Both the position numbers and the translations under genes were made by a program. Shown here in pieces: positions 10,905-21,302 of a stretch of DNA of 64,000 bases. Each line of letters opens with the position of its first letter. Within the stretch, counting starts at the first letter, position 1. Origin of the DNA: Flectonema sp. DT1601. Taxonomy: Eukaryota > Euglenozoa > Diplonemea > Diplonemida > Diplonemidae. The stretch lies in the NCBI GenBank assembly GCA_964019425.1, contig OZ025784.1, forward strand, positions 248,001 through 312,000. Direction: 5' to 3'. The notes beneath the pieces were generated by a model, which saw only the letters and a list, made by a program, of their open reading frames with translations, was not told the origin of the DNA and did not search any database.

Positions 10905-12605
10905 TCATTCTTTCTTTTCTCTCCTGTTGTGACAAACACAAAATACACACACAGCTTACAGTGTGTTCTTTGTGTATGTTTTCTTCAGGTGTGAGTAGTT
11001 TTTTTGTTCTTGCTCTTCAGGGAGGGCCTTAGCCAAAAGCTAACAGTCCAAATCTCACCTGGAAATTCAACTCAGTCTTTGTCAGTTTTGGCATCAAACT
11101 TGTAATGGTTTAATCATTACAGGTTATTTACTGAAATATTTGTTCTAAAAGTTGCTAAGTATTTCTCACTTAGAAATTTTTTATTTTTTTATTTTCAGCT
11201 TAATTAGCTACAAATTGTTTCTACTAAGTGTTTCTCACTTAGATTTTTTTTTTGCTTTTCAGCTCCTTAAAAGCTGCTAAGTGTTTCTGCTAAGTGTTTC
11301 TCACTTAGAATTTTATTTTTATGTTCGTTTTCTATCCCTTCTCCTATCCCTTTTGTTCAAAATAAGCGGGAGGAAATTCTCTCATTCACGCTAAGATGCA
11401 CTCTGAACTTTGATTTTTTGATCTTGACATTCTTTCTTTTCTCTCCTGTTGTGACAAACACAAAATACACACACAGCTTACAGTGTGTTCTTTGTGTATG
11501 TTTTCTTCAGGTGTGAGTAGTTTTTTTGTTCTTGCTCTTCAGGGAGGGCCTTAGCCAAAAGCTAACAGTCCAAATCTCACCTGGAAATTCAACTCACCCC
11601 TCGTGTGAGGGAATGACCTGTTAGTGCATTGGGCATAGGCTGGGCTGCAGTTTAGATGTCTTAGGTGTTAATAGGGGGTTCCTCTTAGCATTTTTCTTTG
11701 TTCCCACCTTATGATTTTCTTGAAGAAAAAAAATAGAAGTCATAATGGTGCTTCCCTCTGGAAGGGTTGTAAGCCATGGTGTCCAACTAGATTAAAGGAC
11801 AAGTCTGGGATAATCCCTGCCAGAGGGGCGAGTATTCTACCATGGTTGAAATACTCTGGCAACTGATCTTCAATTTTATGTTGTTTGTTAGCTGCTGGTG
11901 TATCTTGATTATGTGTTGATACTTGCATTTTTTTATTTGTAATCTTCTATTACAATCCTCTTTCTGTTCTGGTCTGTTACTTCATTTGTCTTGTATAACT
12001 TCAGTTATATCCATTTTACTTTTTATTGTTTCCCATCTACTTTTTATTTTCTATTAGTTCTGGTCAGAAACTCCTGGGCAGCAAGAAGGAAAGTAGTTGA
12101 GTACTTCTGGGTGTTTGGCATCACCCCCCATAGTGAGCAAGTACAACAGGTAGCATTGGTAGTCTGTTGATCCTGAGTGATCCCAGCTACAGTTTTGTTT
12201 TTCTTTCTTTTTTTTAGAAGAAGATCAGGACATCCAAGCACTGCTGGATAGTTGCTGAATGCAGGGCCTGCCTGTGGCATTATAATAACAGGCTAAGTCA
12301 TTTGTAGTTCATAGTTTACCTTTGATTTTATAACTTCACATAGGGTACTATGAACGATGAGAGATCCAGTGGGATCACTCAGGGTCTAGTAGAGACCACC
12401 AATGTTGTGCGTTGATAGGCAAGGTGACCAACCTTGACATTCTTTCTTTTCTCTCCTGTTGTGACAAACACAAAATACACACACAGCTTACAGTGTGTTC
12501 TTTGTGTATGTTTTCTTCAGGTGTGAGTAGTTTTTTTGTTCTTGCTCTTCAGGGAGGGCCTTAGCCAAAAGCTAACAGTCCAAATCTCACCTGGAAATTC
12601 AACTC
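10905..12605 (-). mobile_element. LTR-like element, copy 2, rearranged
   Basis: Second copy of the short LTR-like element, in inverted orientation. A complete 216-bp terminal repeat lies at 12390-12605. A partial terminal repeat lies at 10905-11073, and a further partial one (11425-11595) sits within the interior, so the copy is broken by rearrangement or nested insertion. The rest of the interior is close to copies 1 and 3, including the two short conserved frames. It lies between array blocks C and D. Confidence 0.65.
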
Positions 12606-13829
12606 CCACTTATCATTGTTTTTTTATCGATCGACTATGTCGATCACTTTCTATTTTCCGTCCTGGTCAAGACGCTAAACTGATTGTTTTTTTTTTTTTT
12701 TTCAAAATTAATAAAAAAGAATATAAAAAAAATACAAAAAAAAGAATAAACAATGTTATCATTGTTTTTTTTTTATCGTTCGACTTTGTCGACTAATTTC
12801 TATTTTCCGTTTTTTTTCTTTAAAAAATAAATAAAAAGAATTTAAAATAAAAAAAAAGAATAAACAATGTTATCATTGTTTTCTTATCGATCGACTATGT
12901 CGATCGCTTTCTATTTTCCGTCCTGGTCAAGACGCTAAACTGATTGTTTTTTTTCAAAATTAATTAAAAAAAAATATAAAAAAAATAAAAAAAAAGAATA
13001 AACAATGTTATCATTGTTTTTTTATCGTTCGACTTTGTCGACTAATTTCTATTTTCCGTTTTTTTTCTTTAAAAAATAAATAAAAAGAATTTAAAAAAAA
13101 AGATTAAACAATGTTATCATTGTTTTTTTATCGTTCGACTTTGTCGACTAATTTCTATTTTCCGTTTTTTTTCTTTAAAAAATAAATAAAAAGAATTTAA
13201 AAAAAAAGAATAAACAATGTTATCATTGTTTTTTTATCGATCGACTATGTCGATCGCTTTCTATTTTCCGTCCTGGTCAAGACGCTAAACTGATTGTTTT
13301 TTTTCAAAATTAATTAAAAAAAAATATAAAAAAAATAAAAAAAAAGAATAAACAATGTTATCATTGTTTTTTTATCGTTCGACTTTGTCGACTAATTTCT
13401 ATTTTCCGTTTTTTTTCTTTAAAAAATAAATAAAAAGAATTTAAAAAAAAAGATTAAACAATGTTATCATTGTTTTTTTATCGATCGACTATGTCGATTA
13501 CTTTCTATTTTCCGTCCTGGTCAAGACGCTAAACTGATTGTTTTTTTTTTTTAAAAATTAATAAAAAGAATATAAAAAAAAAAACAAAAAAAAAAAAGAA
13601 TAAACAATGTTATCATTGTTTTTTTTTTATCGTTCGACTTTGTCGACTAATTTTTATTTTCCGTTTTTTTTTCTTTAAAAAATAAATAATAAGAATTTAA
13701 AAAAAATAAAAAAAATGAATAAACAATGTTATCATTGTCTTTTTATCGATCGACTATGTCGATCACTTTCTATTTTCCGTCCTGGTCAAGACGCTAAACT
13801 GATTGTTTTTTCTTTAAAATAATTAAAAG

Positions 13830-13863
<34 letters not shown>

Positions 13864-13999
13864 AATAAACAATGTTATCATTGTTTTTTTTTTCTATCGA
13901 TCGACTATGTCGATTAATTTCTATTTTCCGTCCCGATCGCCCGCAAACCCGCAAGAGACGCTAAACTGATTGTTTCCTTTTTTTAAATAATAAAAAAAA
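12606..13999 (-). repeat. Tandem array block D
   Basis: About 11 units of the hairpin-rich repeat in inverted orientation, with types A and B alternating. Around 13004-13457 the pattern repeats with a longer period of about 350 bp, a sign of recent multi-unit duplication. The right end passes through the same junction sequence as block B into composite module copy 2. Confidence 0.93.
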
Positions 14000-14202
14000 A
14001 AAAAAGAAAAAAAAAAAAAAAAGAGCATCTCCCTGCTATCCTCATATCCCCACAATAATATTATACCTTTTCATTTTCTCTTTCCTTTTCTGGTCTTTTT
14101 TTTTTTTTTTTTTTCTTTTTTTTCCTTTTTCATACAACGTTTTTTATTTATATTTATATTTTTTTTTTTTTTTTTATTTTTTTCCTCTTCATATTTTTTT
14201 TC

Positions 14203-14234
<32 letters not shown>

Positions 14235-14330
14235 CTCTGCCTCTCTCTTAATTCTGTTCGTTTCTTTGAAACGAAAATTCATTTGAATATTATTCCTTGG
14301 TCAGCAACAGTCATTGTCGCCCTCTGGGCC

Positions 14331-14362
<32 letters not shown>

Positions 14363-14440
14363 AAAAAGAAAGTTTACATCGGGAATAGGGCAGGAGCCAA
14401 AAGCTCCCAGTCCGTTACTTCCCACTCTATCGAATTCAAA
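14000..14440 (+). repeat. Composite repeat module, copy 2
   Basis: Same order and sequence as copy 1 (7936-8362), from the poly-A tract and AGAGCATCTCC to CTTCCCACTC. It is followed by about 70 bp similar to 3590-3650 and then the left end of a DNA transposon at 14510. Confidence 0.85.
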
Positions 14441-14509
14441 TGGATGATAAAATTAAATGAGAAATAAGACATAACAGACCAGATAGAGAGTATTAAAAGG
14501 AAAATGAAA

Positions 14510-15579
14510 TGAGGCGATCGGCAGGGGTGGAGGTTTCACGATCCTTCACGGTTTGTCACGAGTTGTCACTACCTATCACGAAAATTCACGAAAATTCACT
14601 GCCAAAAAGCATGGTGAAAAATCGTGAATTTTCGTGAATTTTGATATTGAGATTTGTGGTTTGGTAAAAAAAACTACTCAGGGGGGGCCTGAACTGCACT
14701 GCTTCGTAGTTGTCATCGGTGCTTGTTAATCCTATCGTTCTCTACAGTTTATTGTTAATACTACTTCTCTTTAATCCAGCTCTTGTTACAGTTTCATGTG
14801 GTTGCTGAACTATTCTAGCACAGGTGGGTTGATAGGCATGTGTGGTGATCGTTGAAGTGGTGGGTTCCATCGAGTTGTATGTGCAGGATTGTGTGTTCCT
14901 CATTCGCAACCGGGAGAGTACCTTCTGCCTGGTAAGTGACACAACATCTGTGCTTGTTCATACGTGGGAATCGGTCGTTTGCTTACTTGCTTCGCAACAA
15001 GCACCGCATCTCTTTTAGGGCGTGCCCATTTAAAGAGAAGGTTACGAATGGGCGCTTCGGAACCTTAGCATTTACATGCTATGTGTTATCATGCCCGCTT
15101 CGAGGTATTCCATTCCTCAGGTGGGTTCTCACATTCTTGCAGCGCAACAAGCGCCTCATCAAGTACTCTCATCGTCGCAGGCGGGCATACGCTTACCTGA
15201 TGTCTCTCAGTAACGAGGAAATGGGCAACATCATGGAGTTCATGTGTGCACAATATAGTATTGTGAATGGTGTGCTCAGACGTCTCATCTCATTCTCCCG
15301 GAGCATCGCACTCCGCGACAACTTCTCCAGTTTTGGGCAGAGGTTGCACGTGACATGTCAGAGGCAGCCACAATTGACATCTCATATTTGCTGAATGATC
15401 ATGGTCGGGTTGTTACAGAACAGAACAGTCTGAACGAGAATGAGCCCCCTCAGTGATTAAACCCACCGCACACGCGATGCGCCGGTCCAAAGTCCGGAAC
15501 CTCACCACAAGCGATGGTCAGGAAGGGTGATGGGTCACTGGGCACAAGCGATGCCCATTTAGTTGTCAAAGTGACATGT
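14510..15579 (+). mobile_element. TGAGG-terminal DNA transposon, copy 1, internally deleted and 3'-truncated
   Basis: Starts with the TGAGGCGATCGGCAGG terminus and the TTCACGA-rich subterminal region seen in the full copy at 19161. Compared with that copy it lacks two internal stretches of roughly 400 bp each and its right end. At 15579 the sequence passes abruptly into a partial terminal repeat of the LTR-like element. An open frame (14936-15394, 152 codons) matches the C-terminal part of the element's protein. It lacks the 8-bp duplication that breaks the frame in the full copy. No right inverted repeat remains, so the target duplication cannot be tested. Confidence 0.8.
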
Positions 15580-17290
15580 TCAGGTGTGAGTAGTTTTTCT
15601 GTTCTTGCTCTTCAGGGAGGGCCTTAGCCAAAAGCTAACAGTCCAAATCTCACCTGGTAATTCAACTCAGTCCTTGTCAGTTTTGACATCAAACCTGTAA
15701 TGGTTTAATCATTACAGGTTATTTACTGAAATATTTGTTCTAAAAGTTGCTAAGTATTTCTCACTTAGAAATTTTTTATTTTTTTATTTTCAGCTTAATT
15801 AGCTACGAATTGTTTCTACTAAGTGTTTCTCACTTAGATTTTTTTTTTGCTTTTCAGCTCCTTAAAAGCTGCTAAGTGTTTCTGCTAAGTGTTTCTCACT
15901 TAGAATTTTATTGTTATGTTCGTTTTCTATCCCCTCTTCTATCCCTTTTGTTCAAAAAAAGCGATGAGAAATTTCTCTCATTCATGCTAAGATGCACTCT
16001 GAACTTTGATTTTTTGATCTGAGTGTGAGGGAATGACCTGTTAGTGCATTGGGCATAAGCTGGGCTGCAGTTTAGATGTCTTAGGTGTTAATAAGGGGTT
16101 CCTCTTAGCATTTTTCTTTGTTCCCACCTTATGATTTTCTTGAAGAAAAAAAATAGAAGTCATAATGGTGCTTCCCTCTGGAAGGGTTGTAAGCCATGGT
16201 GTCCAACTAAATTAAAGGACAAGTCTGGGATAATCCCTGCCAGAGGGGCGAGTATTCTACCATGGTTGAAATACTCTGGCAACTGATCTTCAATTTTATG
16301 TTGTTTGTTAGCTGCTGGTGTATCTTTATCATGTGTTGATACTTACATTTTTTTTTATTTGTAATCTTTCACTACAATTGTTTAACTTCAGTTATATCCA
16401 TTTTACTTTTTATTGTTTCCCATCTACTTTTTATTTTCTATTAGTTCTGGTCAGAAACTCCTGGGCAGCAAGAAGGAAAGCAGTTTAGTACTTCTGGGTG
16501 TTTGGCATCACCCCCCATAGTGAGCAAGTACAACAGGTAGCATTGGTAGTCTGTTGATCCTGAGTGATCCCAGCTACAGTTTTGTTTTTCTTTCTTTTTT
16601 TTAGAAGAAGATCAGGACATCCAAGCACTGCTGGATAGTTGCTGAATGCAGGGCCTGCCTGTGGCATTATAATAACAGGCTAAGTCATTTGTAGTTCATA
16701 GTTTACCTTTGATTTTATAACTTCACACAGGGTACTATGAACGATGAGAGATCCAGTGGGATCACTCAGGGTCTAGTAGAGACCACCAATGTTGTGCGTT
16801 GATAGGCAAGGTGACCAACCTTGACATTCTTTCTTTTCTCTCCTGTTGTGACAAACACAAAATACACACACAGCTTACAGTGTGTTCTTTGTGTATGTTT
16901 TCTTCAGGTGTGAGTAGTTTTTCTGTTCTTGCTCTTCAGGGAGGGCCTTAGCCAAAAGCTAACTGTCCAAATCTCACCTGGTAATTCAACTCTCTCTTAG
17001 CATTTTTCTTTGTTCCCACCTTATGATTTTCTTGAAGAAAAAAAATAGAAGTCATAATGGTGCTTCCCTCTGGAAGGGTTGTAAGCCATGGTGTCCAACT
17101 AGATTAAAGGACAAGTCTGGGATAATCCCTGCCAGAGGGGCGAGTATTCTACCATGGTTGAAATACTCTGGCAACTGATCTTCAATTTTATGTTGTTTGT
17201 TAGCTGCTGGTGTAATTAAATCATGTGTTGATACTTGCATTTGTTTATTTGTTATCTTTTACTACAATAACGCTTGCCTATATCTTTTCT
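15580..17290 (-). mobile_element. LTR-like element, copy 3, broken
   Basis: Third copy, inverted. A complete 216-bp terminal repeat lies at 16777-16992 and a partial one at 15580-15668, with about 1.1 kb of interior between them, including the stem-loop cluster. Beyond the complete repeat, 16993-17290 holds a second interior fragment, so at least two events are superposed. Divergence from copy 1 is small apart from a few changes in the terminal repeat, which suggests a fairly recent family. Confidence 0.65.
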
Positions 17291-17293
17291 TTT

Positions 17294-17699
17294 TATTCCC
17301 TGAATTTCGATAAAGTGGGAAGTAACGGACTGGGAGCTTTTGGCTCCTGCCCTATTCCCGATGTAAACTTTCTTTTTTTTTTTTTTTTTTTTTTAACAGG
17401 CCCAAAGGGCGACAATGATGGTTGCTGACCAAGGAATAATATTCAAATGAATTTTCGTTTCAAAGAAACGAACAGAATTAAGAGAGAGGTAGAGAAAAAA
17501 AAAAAAAAAAAAAAAGAAAGAATAGAAAAAAAATATGAAGAGGAAATAATCAAACATGAAAAAAAAAAAAAAAAAATAAAATATAAATAAAAAACCTTGT
17601 ATGAAAAAGGAAAAAAAGAAAAAAAAAAAAGACCAGAAAAGGAAAGAGAAAATGAAAAGGTATAATATTATTGTGGGGATATGAGGATAGCAGGGAGAT

Positions 17700-17748
<49 letters not shown>
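17294..17748 (-). repeat. Composite repeat module, copy 3 (inverted)
   Basis: Reverse-oriented copy of the module at 7936 and 14000, from CGATAAAGTGGGAAGTAACG to a long T tract (17704-17747). The junction that normally links this module to the hairpin array is split here by the element at 17758-18943. Confidence 0.85.
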
Positions 17749-17749
<1 letters not shown>

Positions 17750-17868
17750 TTATTATTGGGAAAACCCCTAATTCCACAAAAATAGTTTGCGAAATCGCCA
17801 ACTCATCACAAAAATTTTAACCGCTCGAAACAACCCAACATGACGGGAGAATTTTCAGAATTTTCTGA

Positions 17869-17940
17869 GCTCCAGTGGTCTACTGGTTATGACCGCCGAA
17901 TCATGACCCGGAGGTCTCGGGTTCGAACCCCGTGACATCC
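17869..17940 (+). pseudogene. tRNA-like sequence (pseudo-tRNA, CAU-like anticodon region)
   Basis: A D-arm GGTC-TACTGGTTAT-GACC (17877-17894) is followed by a T-arm with a perfect B box, GGTTCGAACCC (17920-17930). A run of T at 17941 could stop RNA polymerase III. The anticodon region contains CAT but does not form a regular 5-bp stem, and the two acceptor ends do not pair. It is best read as a decayed or captured tRNA, possibly tRNA-Met-like, or the head of a tRNA-derived element. Confidence 0.55.
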
Positions 17941-18279
17941 TTTTTTCTCTTTTTCGTAAAGACGGAAAATGTGACCAAAACATAGTCAAAGGGCGGATTG
18001 ATCACCCACTGGTCGAGTTGAGACATATTCCCGTTGCAATAAATCACCAAGACCCCTCCCGTGTGATCGATCACTTTAAAATGTTACTGTGCAGTTCACC
18101 AGTGAGACTAAGACCTCCAACCAAAATTCACCAGACTTCAAGTTCCAAATTAGGTAATTTTTGTCAGGCATATTCGAACCATCGACAACAGAAATTCTCA
18201 CGTTAGTAAAAGCCTTTAGAAATGTGGCTTAACGATCCTCATCATCGATTTAGGTTCGTGACTCAGAAGCCTTCGTCAT

Positions 18280-18633
18280 GTGGCCCTCCTCCCAGCCAAA
18301 CTCCCAACATGACTGGTGTCTCCAAACGAGGGGTCGAGCCGAAGCCCGTTTGTCGCCGGAATCGGAAAAGCCACGAGTCCGAAAGGACCCTAACCTCCGA
18401 AGAGGCAGCTGCCGTTCCCCCATCATTGGATAAGTAAAGCGACGATAAGAGTAGTGGTATTTCATTGTTGGTAAACCTCCCACCTATAACTACACCCGAC
18501 TAGAGTCAAACTCAACAGGGTCTTCTTTCCCCGCTGACAGTTTCAAGTCCGTTCCCTTGACTGCTGTTCGCCAGATAGTAGGTAGAGGCAGAAGGAATCT
18601 CATTGGTCCATTCATGCGCGTCTTTAATTAGAA

Positions 18634-18665
<32 letters not shown>

Positions 18666-18672
18666 CAGTTAC
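18280..18672 (-). rRNA. Large-subunit (28S-type) rRNA fragment, domain IV-V region
   Basis: Read on the minus strand, it starts near GTAACTGATGACTCTC and runs on through the near-universal TTAAGGTAGCCAAATGCC, then GACGCGCATGAATGG, CAAGGGAACGGACTTG, AGCGGGGAAAGAAGACCC, GACTCTAGTC, TGAAATACCACTACTC and GGGAGTTTGGCTGGG. All are conserved LSU rRNA words in the correct order and spacing, equivalent roughly to E. coli 23S 1915-2255. It covers about a tenth of an LSU gene and ends abruptly on both sides, so it is not functional. It lies inside the 17758-18943 element. Confidence 0.93.
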
Positions 18673-18750
18673 AAATTTGTTTTTACAGGTTGGACTTTGT
18701 ACGGGACAGGCGGGCTTTTATTAGGGGCTCCCCCCTTGGGGGGGGTTGGG

Positions 18751-18795
18751 GGGGGGCTTGCGTCCCGCCAAGAATTTGGCGGACGCAAGCCCCCC
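18751..18795. other. Long GC-rich hairpin
   Basis: A 20-bp stem with one bulged base: GGGGGGCTTGCGTCC(C)GCCAA pairs with 18776-18795 across a GAAT loop. It is the strongest inverted repeat in the window and lies next to several runs of eight G. It is internal to the rRNA-bearing element, and no protein frame explains it. Confidence 0.85.
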
Positions 18796-18952
18796 TTGCA
18801 CTCTTCCCAGCTTAGTAGGCTAAAAAACAAAAAACCCGCCGCAAGCCAAATTTTTGGGTCAAGTTCGAGTCCTGGTGGACAACTTTTTTTTGTAGGGAGT
18901 TGGCGATTTCGCAAACTATTTTTGTTGAATTAGAGGTTTTCCCTTTATTATT

Positions 18953-19160
18953 TAAAAAAAGGAAACAATCAGTTTAGCGTCTCGATCAGGACGGAAAATA
19001 GAAATTAATCGACATAGTCGATCGATAGAAAAAAAACAATGATAACATTGTTTATTCTTTTTTTTTCTTTTTTTTTTTTTTTTAAATCCTTTTTATTATT
19101 TTTTAAAGAAAAAACAATCAGTTTAGCGTCTTGACCAGGACGGAAAATAGAAAGTAATCG
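18953..19160 (+). repeat. Tandem array block E, left part
   Basis: One and a half units of the hairpin-rich array, starting at the junction shared with the composite modules (AAAAAAAGGAAACAATCAG). It is interrupted at 19160 (…AATCG) by a DNA transposon and continues at 21303. Confidence 0.9.
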
Positions 19161-21302
19161 TGAGGCGATCGGCAGGGGTGGAGGTTTCACGAATTTTCAC
19201 GATCCTTCACGGTTTGTCACGAGTTGTCACTACCTATCACGAAAATTCACGAAAATTCACTGCCAAAAAGCATGGTGAAAAATCGTGAATTTTCGTGAAT
19301 TTTGATATTGAGATTTGTGGTTTGGTAAAAAAAACTACTCAGGGGGGGCCTGAACTGCACTGCTTCGTAGTTGTCATCGGTGCTTGTTAATCCTATCGTT
19401 CTCTACAGTTTATTGTTAATACTACTTCTCTTTAATCCAGCTCTTGTTACAGTTTCATGTGGTTGCTGAACTATTCTAGCACAGGTGGGTTGATAGGCAT
19501 GTGTGGTGATCGTTGAAGTGGTGGTGCTTGTTAATCCTATCGTTCTCTAAAGTTTATTGTGGTAATGCATTCACATGGCTCTCGTAAGAGTAACAGTGCA
19601 ACTTCGCGATTCCTTGCCAGCAGAGATCTTGCTGTATGTGACTAGCAGATCAAAGCTGTTAGATGTATTGGGTGGTATGGGACTAGAAGTTGAAGATGAC
19701 TTGGAGGTTAGGGCTCGTGTTGCTGGCACGGATGGCATGCTGATCTGGTGCGATGAGAAGATTGGTGAGGTTGACGGTGTATCGCAATACACTGTTGCTG
19801 GGACCCTGCATCTCCGCCCACAGCCACCAAGTACAGTTGTCCCGATCCTCTTGCAGCACATCGCCATGCGCCGCATTCCGCAGTTTACCCGCCAGCTTCA
19901 TGGTCTTGACTCTGTCAGTTATTGGGCTGCACGAAGAGAGATGATCCGGTGGTTGTATGTGCAGGATTGTGTGTTTCTCATTCGCAACCGAGAAAGTACC
20001 TTCTGCCTGGTAAGTGACGCAACATCTGTGACAGAAAATTCTTCAGCGCTGCACATCACTGCTGCTACAGCTACGACTGCATGCTATAGTCTTGCATGCA
20101 GACTGACACAGAGCCACCAAGCTCAAAGTAAATCATTCTGTGACACACTACGACGTGCGCTGCACCACTTCCAGCAGCTCGGAATCTTAATCACTGATCT
20201 GGCACCACCACCTCTGTCAACTTGCACGATTACCTCTGCGCTCAGTGATCGGGGTGGATCAGAATACAGGGGGTTTAAATTATTTGACCAAGATGGCAAT
20301 ATCTGCCTCATCCCGGAGCCTACACACCGAGTTCATTGCATTGCCTCCTGGATTGCGAAGTACTTTGGCCTCAGTGACTTCCTCCGTTCAATAGTAACGC
20401 TGTGCTTCTTCATACGTGGGAATCGGTCGTTTGCTTACTGGCTTCGCAAGAAGCACCGCATCTCTTTTAGGGCGTGCCCATTTAAAGAGAAGGTTACGAA
20501 TGGGCGCTTCGGAACCTTAGCATTTACATGCTATGTGTTATCATGCCCGCTTCGAGGTATTCCATTCCTCAGGTGGGTTCTCACATTCTCACATTCTTGC
20601 AGCGCAACAAGCGCCTCATCAAGTACTCTCATCGTCGCAGGCGGGCATACGCTTACCTGATGTCTCTCAGTAACGAGGAAATGGGCAACATCATGGAGTT
20701 CATGTGTGCACAATATAGTATTGTGAATGGTGTGCTCAGACGTCTCATCTCATTCTCCCGGAGCATCGCACTCCGCGACAACTTCTCCAGTTTTGGGCAG
20801 AGGTTGCACGTGACATGTCAGAGGCAGCCACAATTGACATCTCATATTTGCTGAATGATCATGGTCGGGTTGTTACAGAACAGAACAGTCTGAACGAGAA
20901 TGAGCCCCCTCAGTGATTAAACCCACCGCACACGCGATGCGCCGGTCCAAAGTCCGGAACCTCACCACAAGCGATGGTCAGGAAGGGTGATGGGTCACTG
21001 GGCACAAGCGATGCCCATTTAGTTGTCAAAGTGACATGTATGGCAAACTGAACAGGTTTGACATCGCACAGCACACCAGCACCAATGGTACCATCTGGAT
21101 ATCACTCACTTTTTTCACTAGAATTCACACATTTTCACACATTTTCACACATTTTCACACATTTTCACACATTTTCACGGGATTTCACTACCAGAAAACA
21201 GCAAAAAATTAAGTGAAAAATCGTGAAAAATCGTGAAAAATCGTGAATTTTCGTGTAGCAAAGTGAAAAATCGTGAACACCTCCACCCTGCCGATCGCCT
21301 CA
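19161..21302 (+). mobile_element. Unclassified DNA transposon, 2142 bp, complete ends
   Basis: Inverted termini of about 30 bp (19161-19192 and 21271-21302) begin TGAGGCGATCGGCAGG. The flanks show a 5-bp target duplication, AATCG, which restores the uninterrupted array sequence AATCGACATAG once the element is removed. Subterminal regions are packed with TTCACGA/TCGTGAA words at the left and with five ACACATTTTC repeats plus TCGTGAAAAA words at the right. These are probable transposase binding sites. One main frame (19575-20660) is present. The 5-bp duplication recalls Transib, but the terminus does not match Transib (CAC...), so I leave the superfamily open. Confidence 0.88.
19575..20854 (+). 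CDS. Protein of the TGAGG-terminal transposon (frame-broken near the 3' end)
   Basis: The frame starts with ATG at 19575 and runs 361 codons to 20660; the in-family C-terminus continues in another frame to 20854. The switch follows an 8-bp duplication near 20578-20593 (TCTCACATTCTCACATTC), which copy 1 at about 15128 lacks. The C-terminal part is basic (around RACPFKEKVTNGRF and LIKYSHRRRRAYAYL). I cannot recognise a DDE/D catalytic triad or any known transposase family. The N-terminal third has a beta-rich, ubiquitin-like or DNA-binding look, but that is only an impression. Base composition is much more G/C-rich than the flanking arrays. By context it is the mobility protein or an accessory protein of the element. 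Confidence 0.6.

Larger units (their letters stand above)
17758..18943. mobile_element. MULE-like element carrying host RNA-gene fragments (Pack-MULE-like)
   Basis: 1186 bp bounded by inverted repeats of 47 bp: 17758-17804 and 18897-18943, about 45 of 47 positions matching, starting GGGAAAACC. It is flanked on both sides by TTTATTATT (17749-17757 and 18944-18952). The pre-insertion site can be inferred from the intact module/array junctions at 7905-7960 and 13965-14030, which have one copy of that 9-mer. A 9-bp target duplication with tens of base pairs of inverted repeat is typical of Mutator-like elements. There is no transposase frame, so it is non-autonomous. Inside are a tRNA-like sequence, about 390 bp of LSU rRNA on the minus strand and a GC-rich hairpin. 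Confidence 0.85.

Noticed and set aside
18222-18483. Protein frames on both strands (71 and 77 codons)
   Set aside because: They lie wholly inside the LSU rRNA fragment.
18810-18885. Second tRNA-like sequence in the MULE-like element (AGCTTAGTAGG … AGTTCGAGTCC)
   Set aside because: Boxes A and B are suggestive and a T run follows, but neither acceptor nor anticodon stem pairs; kept only as a weak possibility.
19161-21302. Helitron or long virus-like element
   Set aside because: It has inverted ends and a target duplication, is only 2.1 kb, and shows no helicase, polymerase or capsid-type gene.
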